From assembly GCA_026392255.1 (NCBI GenBank), contig JAPLCJ010000016.1, positions 1 through 59,071 on the forward strand: a stretch of 59,071 nt of DNA, given 5' to 3'. The notes beneath the pieces were generated by a model that was given only the letters and a program-made list of their open reading frames with translations, was not told the DNA's origin and searched no databases. Within the stretch, counting starts at the first letter, position 1. Each line of letters starts with the position of its first letter. Of the stretch, positions 40,415 through 49,939 are shown in pieces. The stretch is from Solirubrobacterales bacterium (GTDB taxonomy: Bacteria > Actinomycetota > Thermoleophilia > Solirubrobacterales > Solirubrobacteraceae). The translations under genes and the position numbers were made by a program.

Positions 40415-40696
40415 ATGCCAACTTTCATCATGCTTTCCAAGCTCACCCCTGAGGGCGTTCAGACAATCAAGAGCAACCCACAGCGGATTAAGGAAGTTAA
40501 CGCCGAGATCGAGGCGCTCGGTGCGACCGTTACCGCGCAGTGGGCAGTGCTTGGCCGCTATGACTTTGTGAACATCATCGAGGCTCCCGACGAGACGACG
40601 ATGGCAAGGATTTCGCTTGAGCTTGGCTCACGCGGGACCGCGTCATACGAGACTCTTTCGGGTATCCCGGTTGACGACTTCATCGCATCCATCTGA
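40415..40696 (+). CDS. GYD-domain protein
   Basis: A 93-residue protein of the GYD family: PTFIMLSKLTPEGVQTIKSNPQR at the start, then WAVLGRYDFVNIIEAPDE with the G-x-YD core and a final strand. The fold is a dimeric ferredoxin-like alpha/beta barrel; the role is unknown, though it is often near amino acid or purine genes. ATG 40415 has GGAGGT 7 nt upstream. It starts 45 bp before purD on the same strand and may be the first gene of that operon. Confidence 0.85.
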   Translation: MPTFIMLSKLTPEGVQTIKSNPQRIKEVNAEIEALGATVTAQWAVLGRYDFVNIIEAPDETTMARISLELGSRGTASYETLSGIPVDDFIASI

Positions 40697-40741
40697 TTTG
40701 ACTCCAGCCGCCTTGGTCATCACCACGGGGACCTGCTGATC

Positions 40742-42007
40742 GTGCCGCGCGTCCTCGTCGTGGGTGGCGGTGGCCGTGAGCACGCGATCATTCGTGCGCT
40801 GTTGAGGTCGGCCAGTAAGCCGGAGATCATCTGCGCGCCGGGCAACGCTGGAATCGCAGCGGATGCTGAGGTCGTTGACCTCAAGGTTGACGACGTCCCT
40901 GCGCTGATCGCTCTCGCCAACGACCGCCAGTGTGATCTGGTCGTTGCTGGACCGGAGGCACCACTGGTCGCCGGTCTAGTTGACGCATGCGAGAGGGAGG
41001 GCATCCCTTGCTTTGGACCAAGCCAGGACGCAGCCCGGCTTGAGGCGTCAAAGGCGTATTGCAAGGAAGTGATGATTGCCTCCGGTGTTCCAACCGCGGC
41101 CCATGCGGAGGTGCGCACGGTTGAGGAAGGCATGGCCGCGATCACCGGCTATCCGACTGTCATCAAGGACGACGGTCTGGCAGCCGGCAAGGGCGTTGTG
41201 ATTGCCCAGAATGAGGCAGAGGCGCGCGCAGCCCTGACCGCATTTCTTGTGGATCAAATTCACGGCGGCGACTTGGTCGTTGTCGAGGAGTTCCTTGATG
41301 GAGACGAACTCTCCCTGTTGGCAGTGTGTGACGGTGACCGGGCGATTCCACTCGCTCCAGCAAGAGACTTCAAACGCATTGGCGACGGCGACACCGGCCC
41401 CAACACGGGTGGGATGGGAGCGTTCTCACCAGTCCCAGGCTTTGACCTTGACGAGGCTGAGCGCTTGGTCCGTGAAGTTCACCAGCCGGTCCTAGAGGAG
41501 ATGAAGCGCCGCGGGACTCCCTTCCACGGGGTTCTCTACGCGGGCCTGATGATCGGCTCCAAGGGAACCAAGGTCCTTGAGTTCAACGTCCGCTTTGGCG
41601 ACCCTGAGACTCAGGCGGTCCTACCGCGCCTCAAGAGTGACCTTTACGACCTGATGCTGCGTGCAACACAGCGAGGTGGCTTGGAGGGTGTGGAGTTGGA
41701 GTGGGATGAGCGAACCTCGGTCGCAGTGGTGATGGCCTCCGCCGGCTATCCCCAGACATCAAGTTCAGGTGATGTCATCACCGGGCTCGACCAGCTCCCA
41801 GACGGCGTTGAGGCGTTACACGCCGGTACTGCCTTTGACGAGGATGGGAATGTTGTTACTGCTGGTGGTCGGGTTCTAGCCATAATGGCGCTCGGTTTGA
41901 AACCGGCTGACGCCCGCACGAGGGCTTATGATGGAATCCAGATGGTGACCTTTAACGGCAGCCAAAATCGCACTGACATCGCCGAGCTGATCGCGGGCGA
42001 TCGATGA
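40742..42007 (+). CDS. purD: Phosphoribosylamine-glycine ligase
   Basis: A 421-residue ATP-grasp enzyme making GAR from phosphoribosylamine and glycine, the second step to IMP. The N-terminal domain begins [13 protein letters not shown]; the ATP-grasp part has [40 protein letters not shown] and [15 protein letters not shown] 40742 fits the family start. Its stop overlaps the purE ATG (ATGA). First enzyme gene of the purine cluster running to 53981. Confidence 0.97.
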   Translation: MPRVLVVGGGGREHAIIRALLRSASKPEIICAPGNAGIAADAEVVDLKVDDVPALIALANDRQCDLVVAGPEAPLVAGLVDACEREGIPCFGPSQDAARLEASKAYCKEVMIASGVPTAAHAEVRTVEEGMAAITGYPTVIKDDGLAAGKGVVIAQNEAEARAALTAFLVDQIHGGDLVVVEEFLDGDELSLLAVCDGDRAIPLAPARDFKRIGDGDTGPNTGGMGAFSPVPGFDLDEAERLVREVHQPVLEEMKRRGTPFHGVLYAGLMIGSKGTKVLEFNVRFGDPETQAVLPRLKSDLYDLMLRATQRGGLEGVELEWDERTSVAVVMASAGYPQTSSSGDVITGLDQLPDGVEALHAGTAFDEDGNVVTAGGRVLAIMALGLKPADARTRAYDGIQMVTFNGSQNRTDIAELIAGDR

Positions 42008-42489
42008 GTTCTGGGGAAGACCCACGCGCAGTCGCCGACGCAGCAGCCGAGGTTGAGGCTGCACTTCCGAGCTTCAGCGGCGAGTCACCACTAGTAGGAA
42101 TCATCATGGGCAGCCAGAGCGACCTCCCTGTAATGGAGAAGGCCGCCAAAGAACTGACTGAGCGTGGGATCACCAACGAGATCACTGTTGCCAGCGCCCA
42201 CCGCAATCCAGATGTCGTCGCGGAGTACGCAAAGACTGCTCGCGGCCGTGGCCTCAAAGTCATCATCGCCGGCGCTGGTCTTGCCGCAGCGCTCCCAGGC
42301 GTTGTTGCCGCTCACACCGACCTTCCCGTAATTGGCGTTCCGCTGACAAGTTCGATGTCGGTTGCCGGCGGCCTTGACGCCCTGCTGTCGATCGTTCAGA
42401 TGCCACCTGGCGTCCCAGTGGCGACTGTAGGCGTGGACAACGCCCGCAATGCTGCCGCCCTTGCCGCGCGGATTCTCGACATCGCGTGA
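42004..42489 (+). CDS. purE: N5-carboxyaminoimidazole ribonucleotide mutase
   Basis: A 161-residue class I PurE converting N5-CAIR to CAIR. Motifs: [21 protein letters not shown] with the catalytic His, and [16 protein letters not shown]. About 28 N-terminal residues precede the family core. Class I PurE needs PurK, which is not in this window. It overlaps purD and purB by 4 nt each (ATGA, GTGA). Confidence 0.96.
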   Translation: MSSGEDPRAVADAAAEVEAALPSFSGESPLVGIIMGSQSDLPVMEKAAKELTERGITNEITVASAHRNPDVVAEYAKTARGRGLKVIIAGAGLAAALPGVVAAHTDLPVIGVPLTSSMSVAGGLDALLSIVQMPPGVPVATVGVDNARNAAALAARILDIA

Positions 42490-43757
42490 TCGGCCGTTAC
42501 TCACGCCTCGAACTGTCCTCGCTATGGACTGACGAGGCGCGCATGGAGGCTTGGCGCAAGGTTGAGGTTGCCTGCGCCGAGGAGATTGACGGCCCGACTC
42601 CAGCTGACCTTGACGCAATCCGAGCAGCAACCTTCACTGTTGAGGAGGTTGCCGAGCGGGAGAAGGCAACCGACCATGACGTTGCCGCCTTTGTAGACAC
42701 GCTCGCAGCCAGTGCCGGAGAGTCCGGGCGGTGGATCCATTATGGGTTGACGAGTTCCGATGTTTTGGACACTGCCCTTGCGCTGCAGATCAAGGCGGCC
42801 GGGGAGATCATCGTTCCCGCGCAGGCCAAGTTGGTCAAGGCTTTGGTCGCTAGGGCACGGGAGCACGTCGACACAATCTGCGTTGGCCGCACCCATGGCG
42901 TTCACGCCGAGCCGACAACCTTTGGAATCAAGCTTGCTGGCTTTGCCTTTGAGGCCCAGCGCAACCTTGAGCGGCTTGAGCGCGCGTTTGCCCAGTGCGC
43001 AACTGGCGCGATCAGCGGCGCAGTTGGAACACACCAAGCGCTCGGGCCTGACTTTGAGCGCCGTGTGCTGGGCCGGCTCGGTATTCCTTCCGAGCCTGTC
43101 TCCACACAAGTCGTTCCGCGTGACCGCCACGCCGAGTTGCTTAACGCAATCGCATTGGCAGGAGCCGGGATTGAACGCTTTGCGATCGAGGTTCGTCACT
43201 TGCAGCGCACCGAGGTGGGCGAGGCCTCTGAGCCATTCGCCAAGGGCAAGCAGAAGGGCTCCTCAGCGATGCCCCACAAGCGCAACCCAATCAAGTCCGA
43301 GAACCTCACCGGCCTTGCCCGACTGCTTCGCGGCTATGCCGTTGCCGGGATTGAAAATGTTGCCCTCTGGCATGAGCGCGATATCTCCCACAGTGCGCCG
43401 GAGCGGGTCATTCTGCCGGACGCAACGATCCTGATCGACTACATGCTCTTCCGTGTCACAGCACTTGTTGAGGGTCTTGTTGTCAACGAGGAGCGGATGA
43501 TGGAGAACCTTGAGATCACTTACGGCGCGCTGTTCTCCCAGCGTCTGCTGCTCGCCTTGGTTGAGTCGGGTACCTCACGCGATGACGCCTACAGAATTGC
43601 CCAGCGCTTGGCTCAGAAGGCATGGGATGAGCGCACGCAGCTGCGCGGGCTTGTTGAAGCTGAAGGCCTTGGGCTTGACCTCGACACAATCTTTGACGCT
43701 GAGGCGTTCGTGCAGCACCGCGCCGAGCTTGTCTCGCGCCTTGACTCGATCGGCTGA
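42486..43757 (+). CDS. purB: Adenylosuccinate lyase
   Basis: A 423-residue enzyme of the fumarase/aspartase superfamily, cleaving SAICAR to AICAR and adenylosuccinate to AMP. Motifs: [28 protein letters not shown] with the catalytic His, and the signature loop [12 protein letters not shown] with the catalytic Ser. The GTG start overlaps the purE stop. An ExoD-type gene follows 4 bp later. Confidence 0.97.
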   Translation: MIGRYSRLELSSLWTDEARMEAWRKVEVACAEEIDGPTPADLDAIRAATFTVEEVAEREKATDHDVAAFVDTLAASAGESGRWIHYGLTSSDVLDTALALQIKAAGEIIVPAQAKLVKALVARAREHVDTICVGRTHGVHAEPTTFGIKLAGFAFEAQRNLERLERAFAQCATGAISGAVGTHQALGPDFERRVLGRLGIPSEPVSTQVVPRDRHAELLNAIALAGAGIERFAIEVRHLQRTEVGEASEPFAKGKQKGSSAMPHKRNPIKSENLTGLARLLRGYAVAGIENVALWHERDISHSAPERVILPDATILIDYMLFRVTALVEGLVVNEERMMENLEITYGALFSQRLLLALVESGTSRDDAYRIAQRLAQKAWDERTQLRGLVEAEGLGLDLDTIFDAEAFVQHRAELVSRLDSIG

Positions 43758-43761
43758 TCAG

Positions 43762-44394
43762 ATGTCGGCCGTGCCGAAGCCAGGTGAGGAGATGGTTGTT
43801 CCTGTGTTCAGCGATGAGCTGGAAAAGTGGCTGGGGTCGGCCAAGCCAAAGACGCTCGCTGAGCTTGAGGATGTGCTCGAAAATCGCAGCTTCGCGGTAC
43901 TGATCCTGTTTCTGATGTCGGTGCCAGCGCTGCCGATCCCAACAGGCGGGGTGACCCATGTGTTCGAGGCGATCACGATTTTGCTCGGCTTGCAGATGGT
44001 TGTGGGCTTGAGCTCAATTTGGCTACCGACCAAATGGCGTCAGCGTGAGCTGGGAGAGGCCACAACGGGCAAGGCGTTGCCGTTCATCGTTAGGCGCGTG
44101 CGCTGGTTTGAAAAGCGCTCAAAGCCCCGGGGGCAGCAGATGCTGCAGTCACATTGGTTCTCCCGGGTGACAGGGGCGGTGGTCATCGCCTTCTCAGTAG
44201 GAGCCATGTTCGCACCACCTTTCAGCGGACTGGACACACTGCCGGCCTTGGGTGCCGTTGTGCTCTGCCTCGGAGTGATCCTCGGCGACCTGTTGATCTA
44301 CTGCGCGGGGCTCCTGATTGGGGTTGGCGGCATCAGCTTGGTGATCTTCTTTGGGGCAGCAGTTGTTCACGGCGTGAAGATGCTGTTCCAATAA
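43762..44394 (+). CDS. ExoD-family membrane protein
   Basis: A 210-residue protein with three or four membrane segments of the ExoD (exopolysaccharide synthesis) family: FAVLILFLMSVPALPIPTGG, EAITILLGLQM, LWLPxxW-type IWLPTKWRQRE, then helices at about 145-205. The biochemical role of ExoD is not established. ATG 43762 follows the purB stop by 4 bp, so it is translated within the purine cluster for reasons not obvious from function. Confidence 0.85.
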   Translation: MSAVPKPGEEMVVPVFSDELEKWLGSAKPKTLAELEDVLENRSFAVLILFLMSVPALPIPTGGVTHVFEAITILLGLQMVVGLSSIWLPTKWRQRELGEATTGKALPFIVRRVRWFEKRSKPRGQQMLQSHWFSRVTGAVVIAFSVGAMFAPPFSGLDTLPALGAVVLCLGVILGDLLIYCAGLLIGVGGISLVIFFGAAVVHGVKMLFQ

Positions 44395-44453
44395 CCGGTC
44401 TGACCACCCCGCACAGAGCGGAAATCGGAGAAAAGTACCTCCGGCGGGATTGG

Positions 44454-44459
44454 TAATGT
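44454..44459 (+). promoter_or_regulatory. -10 box TAATGT before purC
   Basis: TAATGT ends 7 nt before GTG 44467. The GTG at 44458 overlaps this box, so 44467 is the likelier start. It would give purC-S-Q-L an internal promoter. Confidence 0.5.
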
Positions 44460-44466
44460 GGCTCCA

Positions 44467-45351
44467 GTGACCGCACTCGCAGACCTCTCGCTGATTTCGT
44501 CAGGCAAGGTCCGCGACATCTATGCGGTTGACGACGACAAGTTGCTCCTCGTCGCAAGCGATCGGGTGTCCACATTTGACGCTGTTCACCCGAATGAGAT
44601 CTCCAGCAAGGGCGGTGTTTTGACAGCCATTTCGAACTTCTGGTTTGACCGCATTGCCGGCCTTGTTCCAAACCACACCGTGTCTGTCACAGAAGGTGTC
44701 CCAGCTGAGGTTCGCGGAAGCGCCGTTCTGGCCCGCAAGCTGGAAATGCTCCCTGTCGAATGTGTCGTCCGGGGCTACCTAGCCGGGTCTGGCTGGGCCG
44801 AATACCAAGAGTCAGGGACTGTCTGCGGCGTAGCTCTGCCGGAAGGCCTCCAAGAGTCCTCCCAGCTGCCGGAGCCGATCTTCACCCCAGCAACCAAGGC
44901 TGATGTTGGTGACCATGACGAGAACATTGACTTCGACACCGCTTGCGGCGTTGTTGGGGATCGCGACCTAATGACCAAGGTCCGCGACCTTTCAATCGAG
45001 ATCTACAAGGAAGGCGCCGAGTACGCGCGGACCCGCGGGATCATCCTCGCCGACACAAAGTTTGAGTTCGGCATTGACGAGGACGGCGTCTTGACGATTG
45101 GCGATGAAGTCCTCACCCCGGACTCTTCCCGCTTCTGGCCAGCCGACCAATACGAACCGGGCAAAGGACAGCCAAGCTTCGACAAACAGATTGTTCGCGA
45201 CTGGGCAGTGTCAACGGGCTGGGACAAGTCACCACCAGCGCCGCAGATTCCAGAAGAAGTTGTCAACGCAACCCGCGCTCGTTACCTAGAGGCTTACGAA
45301 CTCCTCACGGGAGAGCCACTGCAAACCTGGTTGGAGAGGACTCAATCTTGA
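44467..45351 (+). CDS. purC: SAICAR synthetase
   Basis: A 294-residue enzyme joining CAIR and aspartate with ATP. Motifs: SGKVRDIYAVDDDKLLLVASDR at the start, VECVVRGYLAGSGWAEY and ADTKFEFGIDEDG; the length is that of the longer (about 300-residue) PurC type rather than the short 240-residue one. GTG 44467 is chosen over GTG 44458 because of the -10 box. Its TGA overlaps the TTG start of purS. Confidence 0.96.
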   Translation: MTALADLSLISSGKVRDIYAVDDDKLLLVASDRVSTFDAVHPNEISSKGGVLTAISNFWFDRIAGLVPNHTVSVTEGVPAEVRGSAVLARKLEMLPVECVVRGYLAGSGWAEYQESGTVCGVALPEGLQESSQLPEPIFTPATKADVGDHDENIDFDTACGVVGDRDLMTKVRDLSIEIYKEGAEYARTRGIILADTKFEFGIDEDGVLTIGDEVLTPDSSRFWPADQYEPGKGQPSFDKQIVRDWAVSTGWDKSPPAPQIPEEVVNATRARYLEAYELLTGEPLQTWLERTQS

Positions 45352-45575
45352 AAGTTCTAGTGCTGATCCGCCCCAAGCAGGGGATCCTTGACCCACAGGG
45401 GCAGACGGTTGAACGTGCGCTGCCCGCACTCGGATTTGAGGGAGTCACCGATGTCCGTATCGGTCGCCTTGTTGAACTTGAGGTCACAGACGCGTCCAAG
45501 CTCGACGAGCTTTGTGAGCAGCTGCTCGCAAACACGTTGATCGAGGATTTCGAAATTCAGATCCAAGAGGACTGA
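45348..45575 (+). CDS. purS: FGAM synthase subunit PurS
   Basis: A 75-residue small subunit that bridges PurL and PurQ for ammonia transfer in FGAM synthesis. The pattern KVLVLIRPKQGILDPQGQTVERALPALG and the IEDFEIQ end are typical. TTG start with GGAGAGGA about 8 nt upstream; the TTGA overlap with purC indicates coupling. Confidence 0.94.
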   Translation: MKVLVLIRPKQGILDPQGQTVERALPALGFEGVTDVRIGRLVELEVTDASKLDELCEQLLANTLIEDFEIQIQED

Positions 45576-45578
45576 AAC

Positions 45579-46259
45579 TTGCGCATCGGAGTCGTCCGCT
45601 TTCCGGGATCGTGCGACGAGGTTGACGCGCTTGACGCGTGCGCCATGGTCGCTGACTCAGAGCTGCTCTGGCATGGACGCACAGACCTCGATGGGGTTGA
45701 CGCCGTAGTTGTTCCCGGCGGGTTCTCCTACGGTGACTATCTGCGTCCAGGTGCGATTGCCCGCTTCTCACCAGTGATGAAGGCTGTCGCTGACTTTGCC
45801 GCCGAGGGTGGCCCCGTGCTTGGTATCTGCAATGGCTTCCAAGTGCTGTGCGAGGCAGGCCTGCTCCCAGGAGCACTGCTGACCAACAGCGGCCTGCGGT
45901 TCCTCTGCAAGCAGGTGGACATTGTGGTTGAACGGCCAGGGACTCCTTGGACAGCGGACTGTGAAGCCGGCGAACGACTCTCGATTCCCGTCAAGCACAT
46001 GAGTGGCCGCTGGCATGCCGACGAGGCGACCGTGGCTGAGCTTGAAGCTGAAGGCCGGATTGTCTTCCGTTACGCGCCAGGCGATAACCCGAATGGGTCA
46101 ACTGCCGACGTTGCTGGCGTCTGTTCCGCTGGGGGCAATGTTGTCGGCCTGATGCCGCACCCCGAGCACGCAGTCGATGCCCTCACGGGCTCCGCTGATG
46201 GCCTCAAACTGTTTGCCTCAATTCTGAACGGGGGCGACCGTGTCGGCGCAGCAGGCTGA
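45579..46259 (+). CDS. purQ: FGAM synthase glutaminase subunit PurQ
   Basis: A 226-residue class I glutamine amidotransferase that delivers ammonia to PurL. Catalytic Cys C84 is in GICNGFQVL, the GGFSYGDYLRPG loop precedes it, and the His/Glu pair is in MPHPEHA. TTG start with AGAGGA upstream, 3 bp after purS; its end overlaps purL by 20 nt. Confidence 0.96.
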   Translation: MRIGVVRFPGSCDEVDALDACAMVADSELLWHGRTDLDGVDAVVVPGGFSYGDYLRPGAIARFSPVMKAVADFAAEGGPVLGICNGFQVLCEAGLLPGALLTNSGLRFLCKQVDIVVERPGTPWTADCEAGERLSIPVKHMSGRWHADEATVAELEAEGRIVFRYAPGDNPNGSTADVAGVCSAGGNVVGLMPHPEHAVDALTGSADGLKLFASILNGGDRVGAAG

Positions 46260-48447
46260 GTCACTCCCAGGCGTTGACCGTGCTGTCGAACTTGGCCTGA
46301 CCAAGCCCGAGTACGCGCGCATCGTTGAACTGATTGGCCGTGAGCCCAATGAGGTTGAGCTGGCGATGTTCTCCCTCCTGTGGAGCGAGCACTGCGCCTA
46401 CAAGCACTCCAAGAAGGTCCTACGGCGACTTCCAACTGAGGGCGATCGCCTGCTGATGGGTGTGGGTGAGAACGCCGGCGCAGTTGAGGTCGCAGGCCTT
46501 GCTGTTGCGTTCAAGGTGGAGTCCCACAACCACCCGAGTGCGGTCGAACCCTTCCAAGGTGCTGCCACCGGCGTTGGCGGCATTCTGCGCGATGTGATCG
46601 CACTGGGCGCGCGCCCAATCGCGATGCTCAACTCCCTCCGCTTCGGGCATCCCTCATCACCTCGCTCACGCTGGCTGCTTGACCGGGCTGTCGCCGGCAT
46701 CGGCCACTACGGCAACTCGATTGGCGTGGCAACGGTTGGTGGAGAGATTCACTTTGACCCTTCATATGAGTCCAACTGCCTGATCAACGCCATGTGCGTG
46801 GGGATTGCTGACCCGAACCGGCTGATGCGCTGTGCTGCCACAGGCGTTGGCAACAGGGTGATCCTGTTTGGCGCCCTGACGGGCCGGGACGGAATTGGTG
46901 GGGCCAGTGTTCTCGCAAGCGCCGAGTTGGGCGACGACGATGCCGACAAGCGGCCAACCGTTCAGATTGGCGATCCATTCGCCGAGAAGAAGGTCCTTGA
47001 GGCAAGCCTTGAGCTGATTGACGCCGACCTGCTTGTTGCCCTTCAGGATTTGGGCGCCGCCGGCCTGACCTCATCGGCCTCGGAGATGGCGGCTCAGGGC
47101 GGCGTCGGCCTGGACATTGATGTCGCCCGCGTTCCGCTCCGCGAACAGGGCATGGAGCCGTTCGAGATCATGGTCAGTGAGTCACAGGAGCGCATGCTTG
47201 CCATCGTCGAGCCGTCAAAGGTCGCCGCGGTCCTTGAGGTCTGCGAGCGCTGGGAGCTGCTGGCCAGTGACATTGGCGAGGTCACCGAAGGCGACCGAAT
47301 GAGGATTCTTGTCGGCGACGATGTGGTCGGTGACATTCCGGTCACCACCCTGGTTGATGACTGCCCGCTCTACGACCTTGCGCCTGCTCCACCAGAGCAA
47401 GGTCTCTATCCAGCACCTCCCGCAGACCTGCCCGATGAGGCAGACCACCGTGACACGCTGGTCGCTCTGCTGGGCGGAGCCAACATCGCCTCACGCCGTC
47501 CCGTCTTCCAGCAGTACGACCAGATCGTCCAGGCCAGAACAGTACGCAGGCCTGATGAGGCCGACGCTGCCGTGCTCGCCCTCCCGGTTGGCGAGGATGG
47601 AATCCGCCCAGCGATCGCAGTCTCAATTGATGGCAATGCCCGCCGCGTGGCTGCCAACCCTGAAGGTGGAGCACTGGAAGCAGTCCTTGAATGTGCGGCC
47701 AACCTCGCGTGCGTCGGGGCCGAGCCACTCGGTCTTACCAACTGCCTCAACTTTGGCAACCCTGAGAAGCCACACGTCGCCTGGCAACTGATCAACTCGG
47801 TAGAGGGCATCGCCGTTGGCTGCGAGGCGCTCGGGATTCCCGTGGTCGGCGGCAACGTCTCCCTTTACAACGAGGGCCCAGACGGGCCAATCCTGCCCAC
47901 CCCGGTGATCGGCATGGTCGGCGAGATGCCTGATGCCACCAAGAGCTCCAGCAGCGGGTTCACCACCGACGGTCAGGCCGTGGCACTTGTAGGGCCTTTC
48001 GTACCCAACCTTGTGTCGTCTGAACTCGCAGCCCGCCGCGGACACGCACCACAGGGCGAGCTTCCAAGTCTTGACATCGGCGCTGTGATCGCAGCCCACC
48101 ACGCTGTCCGGGACGGCGTGCGCAGCGGGGCTATTCAGACCGCACATGACATCAGCGAGGGTGGCTTGGGCGTTGCTCTCGCCGAGTGCACCGCAGTTGC
48201 GGGTGTTGGCTGTGAAGTGACGCTGCCCGAGTTCAGTGACGCCGCCCTCTTTGGCGAGTCGCCAGGTCAGGGTTTTGTGATTGCCGGTGACCCGGCTGCC
48301 ATCGCATCGATCCCTGGCGCACGCGTGGTTGGCACAACCGGTGGGGGCGACCTCGTCGTCTCTGCTGAGGACGGGGCGAGCTTCTCAGTTCCCGTCGCAG
48401 AAGTTCAAGCTGCGCGCGATGGCGGCCTGACCGCCTATCTCCCATGA
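46240..48447 (+). CDS. purL: FGAM synthase large subunit PurL
   Basis: A 735-residue ATP-dependent enzyme converting FGAR to FGAM with PurQ and PurS (small PurL type). Motifs: SEHCAYKHSKK, FKVESHNHPSAVEPFQGAATGVGG, DLGAAGLTSSASEMA and HDISEGGLGVALAE. GTG 46240 lies inside purQ, so translation is coupled. A short intergenic region and a new promoter separate it from purF. Confidence 0.97.
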   Translation: MSAQQAESLPGVDRAVELGLTKPEYARIVELIGREPNEVELAMFSLLWSEHCAYKHSKKVLRRLPTEGDRLLMGVGENAGAVEVAGLAVAFKVESHNHPSAVEPFQGAATGVGGILRDVIALGARPIAMLNSLRFGHPSSPRSRWLLDRAVAGIGHYGNSIGVATVGGEIHFDPSYESNCLINAMCVGIADPNRLMRCAATGVGNRVILFGALTGRDGIGGASVLASAELGDDDADKRPTVQIGDPFAEKKVLEASLELIDADLLVALQDLGAAGLTSSASEMAAQGGVGLDIDVARVPLREQGMEPFEIMVSESQERMLAIVEPSKVAAVLEVCERWELLASDIGEVTEGDRMRILVGDDVVGDIPVTTLVDDCPLYDLAPAPPEQGLYPAPPADLPDEADHRDTLVALLGGANIASRRPVFQQYDQIVQARTVRRPDEADAAVLALPVGEDGIRPAIAVSIDGNARRVAANPEGGALEAVLECAANLACVGAEPLGLTNCLNFGNPEKPHVAWQLINSVEGIAVGCEALGIPVVGGNVSLYNEGPDGPILPTPVIGMVGEMPDATKSSSSGFTTDGQAVALVGPFVPNLVSSELAARRGHAPQGELPSLDIGAVIAAHHAVRDGVRSGAIQTAHDISEGGLGVALAECTAVAGVGCEVTLPEFSDAALFGESPGQGFVIAGDPAAIASIPGARVVGTTGGGDLVVSAEDGASFSVPVAEVQAARDGGLTAYLP

Positions 48448-48457
48448 GCTTGGTTGC

Positions 48458-48463
48458 TACGCT
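48458..48463 (+). promoter_or_regulatory. Candidate -10 box TACGCT before purF
   Basis: TACGCT lies 30 nt before GTG 48494, so this transcript would carry a short leader instead of being leaderless. No good -35 is visible. Confidence 0.35.
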
Positions 48464-48493
48464 CACTACTCGGACGATCGGTTAACCCCGAAC

Positions 48494-49939
48494 GTGAACT
48501 CCGTGGCCTCAACCCCAGCTGACACCCGTGAAGGACCGCGGGACGAGTGTGGCGTCTTTGGAATTGTCGCCCCCGGTCTCGAAGTCTCCAAGTACGCGTA
48601 CTTGGCCCTTTACGCCCTCCAGCACCGTGGCCAGGAGGCAGCTGGCATCGCCGCCGCTCACCTTGGCGGCAACATCCTTACGCTGCGCGACACAGGTCTA
48701 GTTGCCCAGGTCTTTGATCAGAACGCACTTGGCTCACTGGACGGCGACCTTGCGATTGGCCACGTTCGTTACTCCACGACTGGCTCGTCCGCGTGGGAGA
48801 ACACGCAGCCGATCTACCGCTCTGACCGCCGCGAGCTGGCCCTTGCCCACAACGGAAACCTGACCGGCGTCACCGAGCTGCGCGATGAGCTTGTCGCTGC
48901 CGGTGTAGAGCTGCGTTCCACATCCGACACGGAGCTGATGGCGGCTCTGCTCTCCACGCACGAGGCCGACACACTTGAGGACGCCGTCGTTGACATTCTG
49001 CCGCGGCTCAGCGGTGCCTTCTCAACTGTTGTGATGACCCAAGACTGCGTTGTCGCATTCCGTGATCCGCTCGGCATCCGCCCACTTGTCCTGGGCATGA
49101 TCGACGGGAACTACTGCGTTGCCAGCGAGAGCTGCGCGTTCGACATCATGGGCGCTGAGTACCTGCGTGAAGTGGAGCCCGGTGAGGTCGTCACGATCGT
49201 CCCCGGTGGCATCCGCACCCGGATGGCAGTCGACTCCCCACGCAAAGCTTTCTGCCTCTTTGAGTACATCTACTTCGCCCGCCCGGACTCCCGTATGGGT
49301 GGCACAGTCCTGCAAGCCGCACGCGGTCGGATGGGTGAGATCCTCGCCCGCGAGGCGCCGGCTGACGCAGACCTAGTCATCGCCGTTCCCGACTCAGGCA
49401 ACCCCGCAGCCCGTGGCTACGCCCGCGGCAGTGGCTTGCCTCAGGACGACGGCTTTGTCAAGAATCGTTACGTCGCCAGAACATTCATCCAGCCAGGGCA
49501 GGCTCTTCGCCAGCATGGTCTGAGGATGAAGTTCAACCCTCTTCCGGAGATCGTCGCCGGCAAGCGCTTGGTTGTTGTGGATGACTCGATTGTGCGCGGG
49601 AATACAACCCGTCAGATTGTTCAGATGTTGCGAGATGCCGGAGCAAGCGAGGTGCACTTGCGGATCAGCGCGCCGCCGATCCGCCATCCCTGCCACTTCG
49701 GGATTGATATGCCAACCCGTGAGGAGATGGCAGCCCACAACAAGACTGTGGATGAGATCGCCGCCGACATCGGCGCTGATTCGCTTGCCTACATCTCTCT
49801 TGAAGGTGTCTACGAAGCAGTTGGTGGCGAGCGGGCAAATCACTGCGACGCTTGCTTCACGGGTGACTACCCGCTTGGGGCAGAGGCGGGCACTGACAAG
49901 TACGCCCTTGAGGCAGTCGACTCAACCCCTCCTGCGTGA
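48494..49939 (+). CDS. purF: Amidophosphoribosyltransferase
   Basis: A 481-residue enzyme making phosphoribosylamine from PRPP and glutamine, the first committed purine step. An 18-residue propeptide precedes the catalytic C19 (DECGVFGI), as in Bacillus-type PurF, with likely [4Fe-4S] Cys in the C-terminal part (CHFGID, CDACFTG). The PRPP loop is VVVDDSIVRGNTT. Its stop overlaps the recQ GTG. Confidence 0.97.
   Translation: MNSVASTPADTREGPRDECGVFGIVAPGLEVSKYAYLALYALQHRGQEAAGIAAAHLGGNILTLRDTGLVAQVFDQNALGSLDGDLAIGHVRYSTTGSSAWENTQPIYRSDRRELALAHNGNLTGVTELRDELVAAGVELRSTSDTELMAALLSTHEADTLEDAVVDILPRLSGAFSTVVMTQDCVVAFRDPLGIRPLVLGMIDGNYCVASESCAFDIMGAEYLREVEPGEVVTIVPGGIRTRMAVDSPRKAFCLFEYIYFARPDSRMGGTVLQAARGRMGEILAREAPADADLVIAVPDSGNPAARGYARGSGLPQDDGFVKNRYVARTFIQPGQALRQHGLRMKFNPLPEIVAGKRLVVVDDSIVRGNTTRQIVQMLRDAGASEVHLRISAPPIRHPCHFGIDMPTREEMAAHNKTVDEIAADIGADSLAYISLEGVYEAVGGERANHCDACFTGDYPLGAEAGTDKYALEAVDSTPPA

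Noticed and set aside
44458-44460. GTG 44458 as the purC start
   Set aside because: It overlaps the TAATGT -10 box, while GTG 44467 lies 7 nt downstream of it with the same spacing as other leaderless genes.
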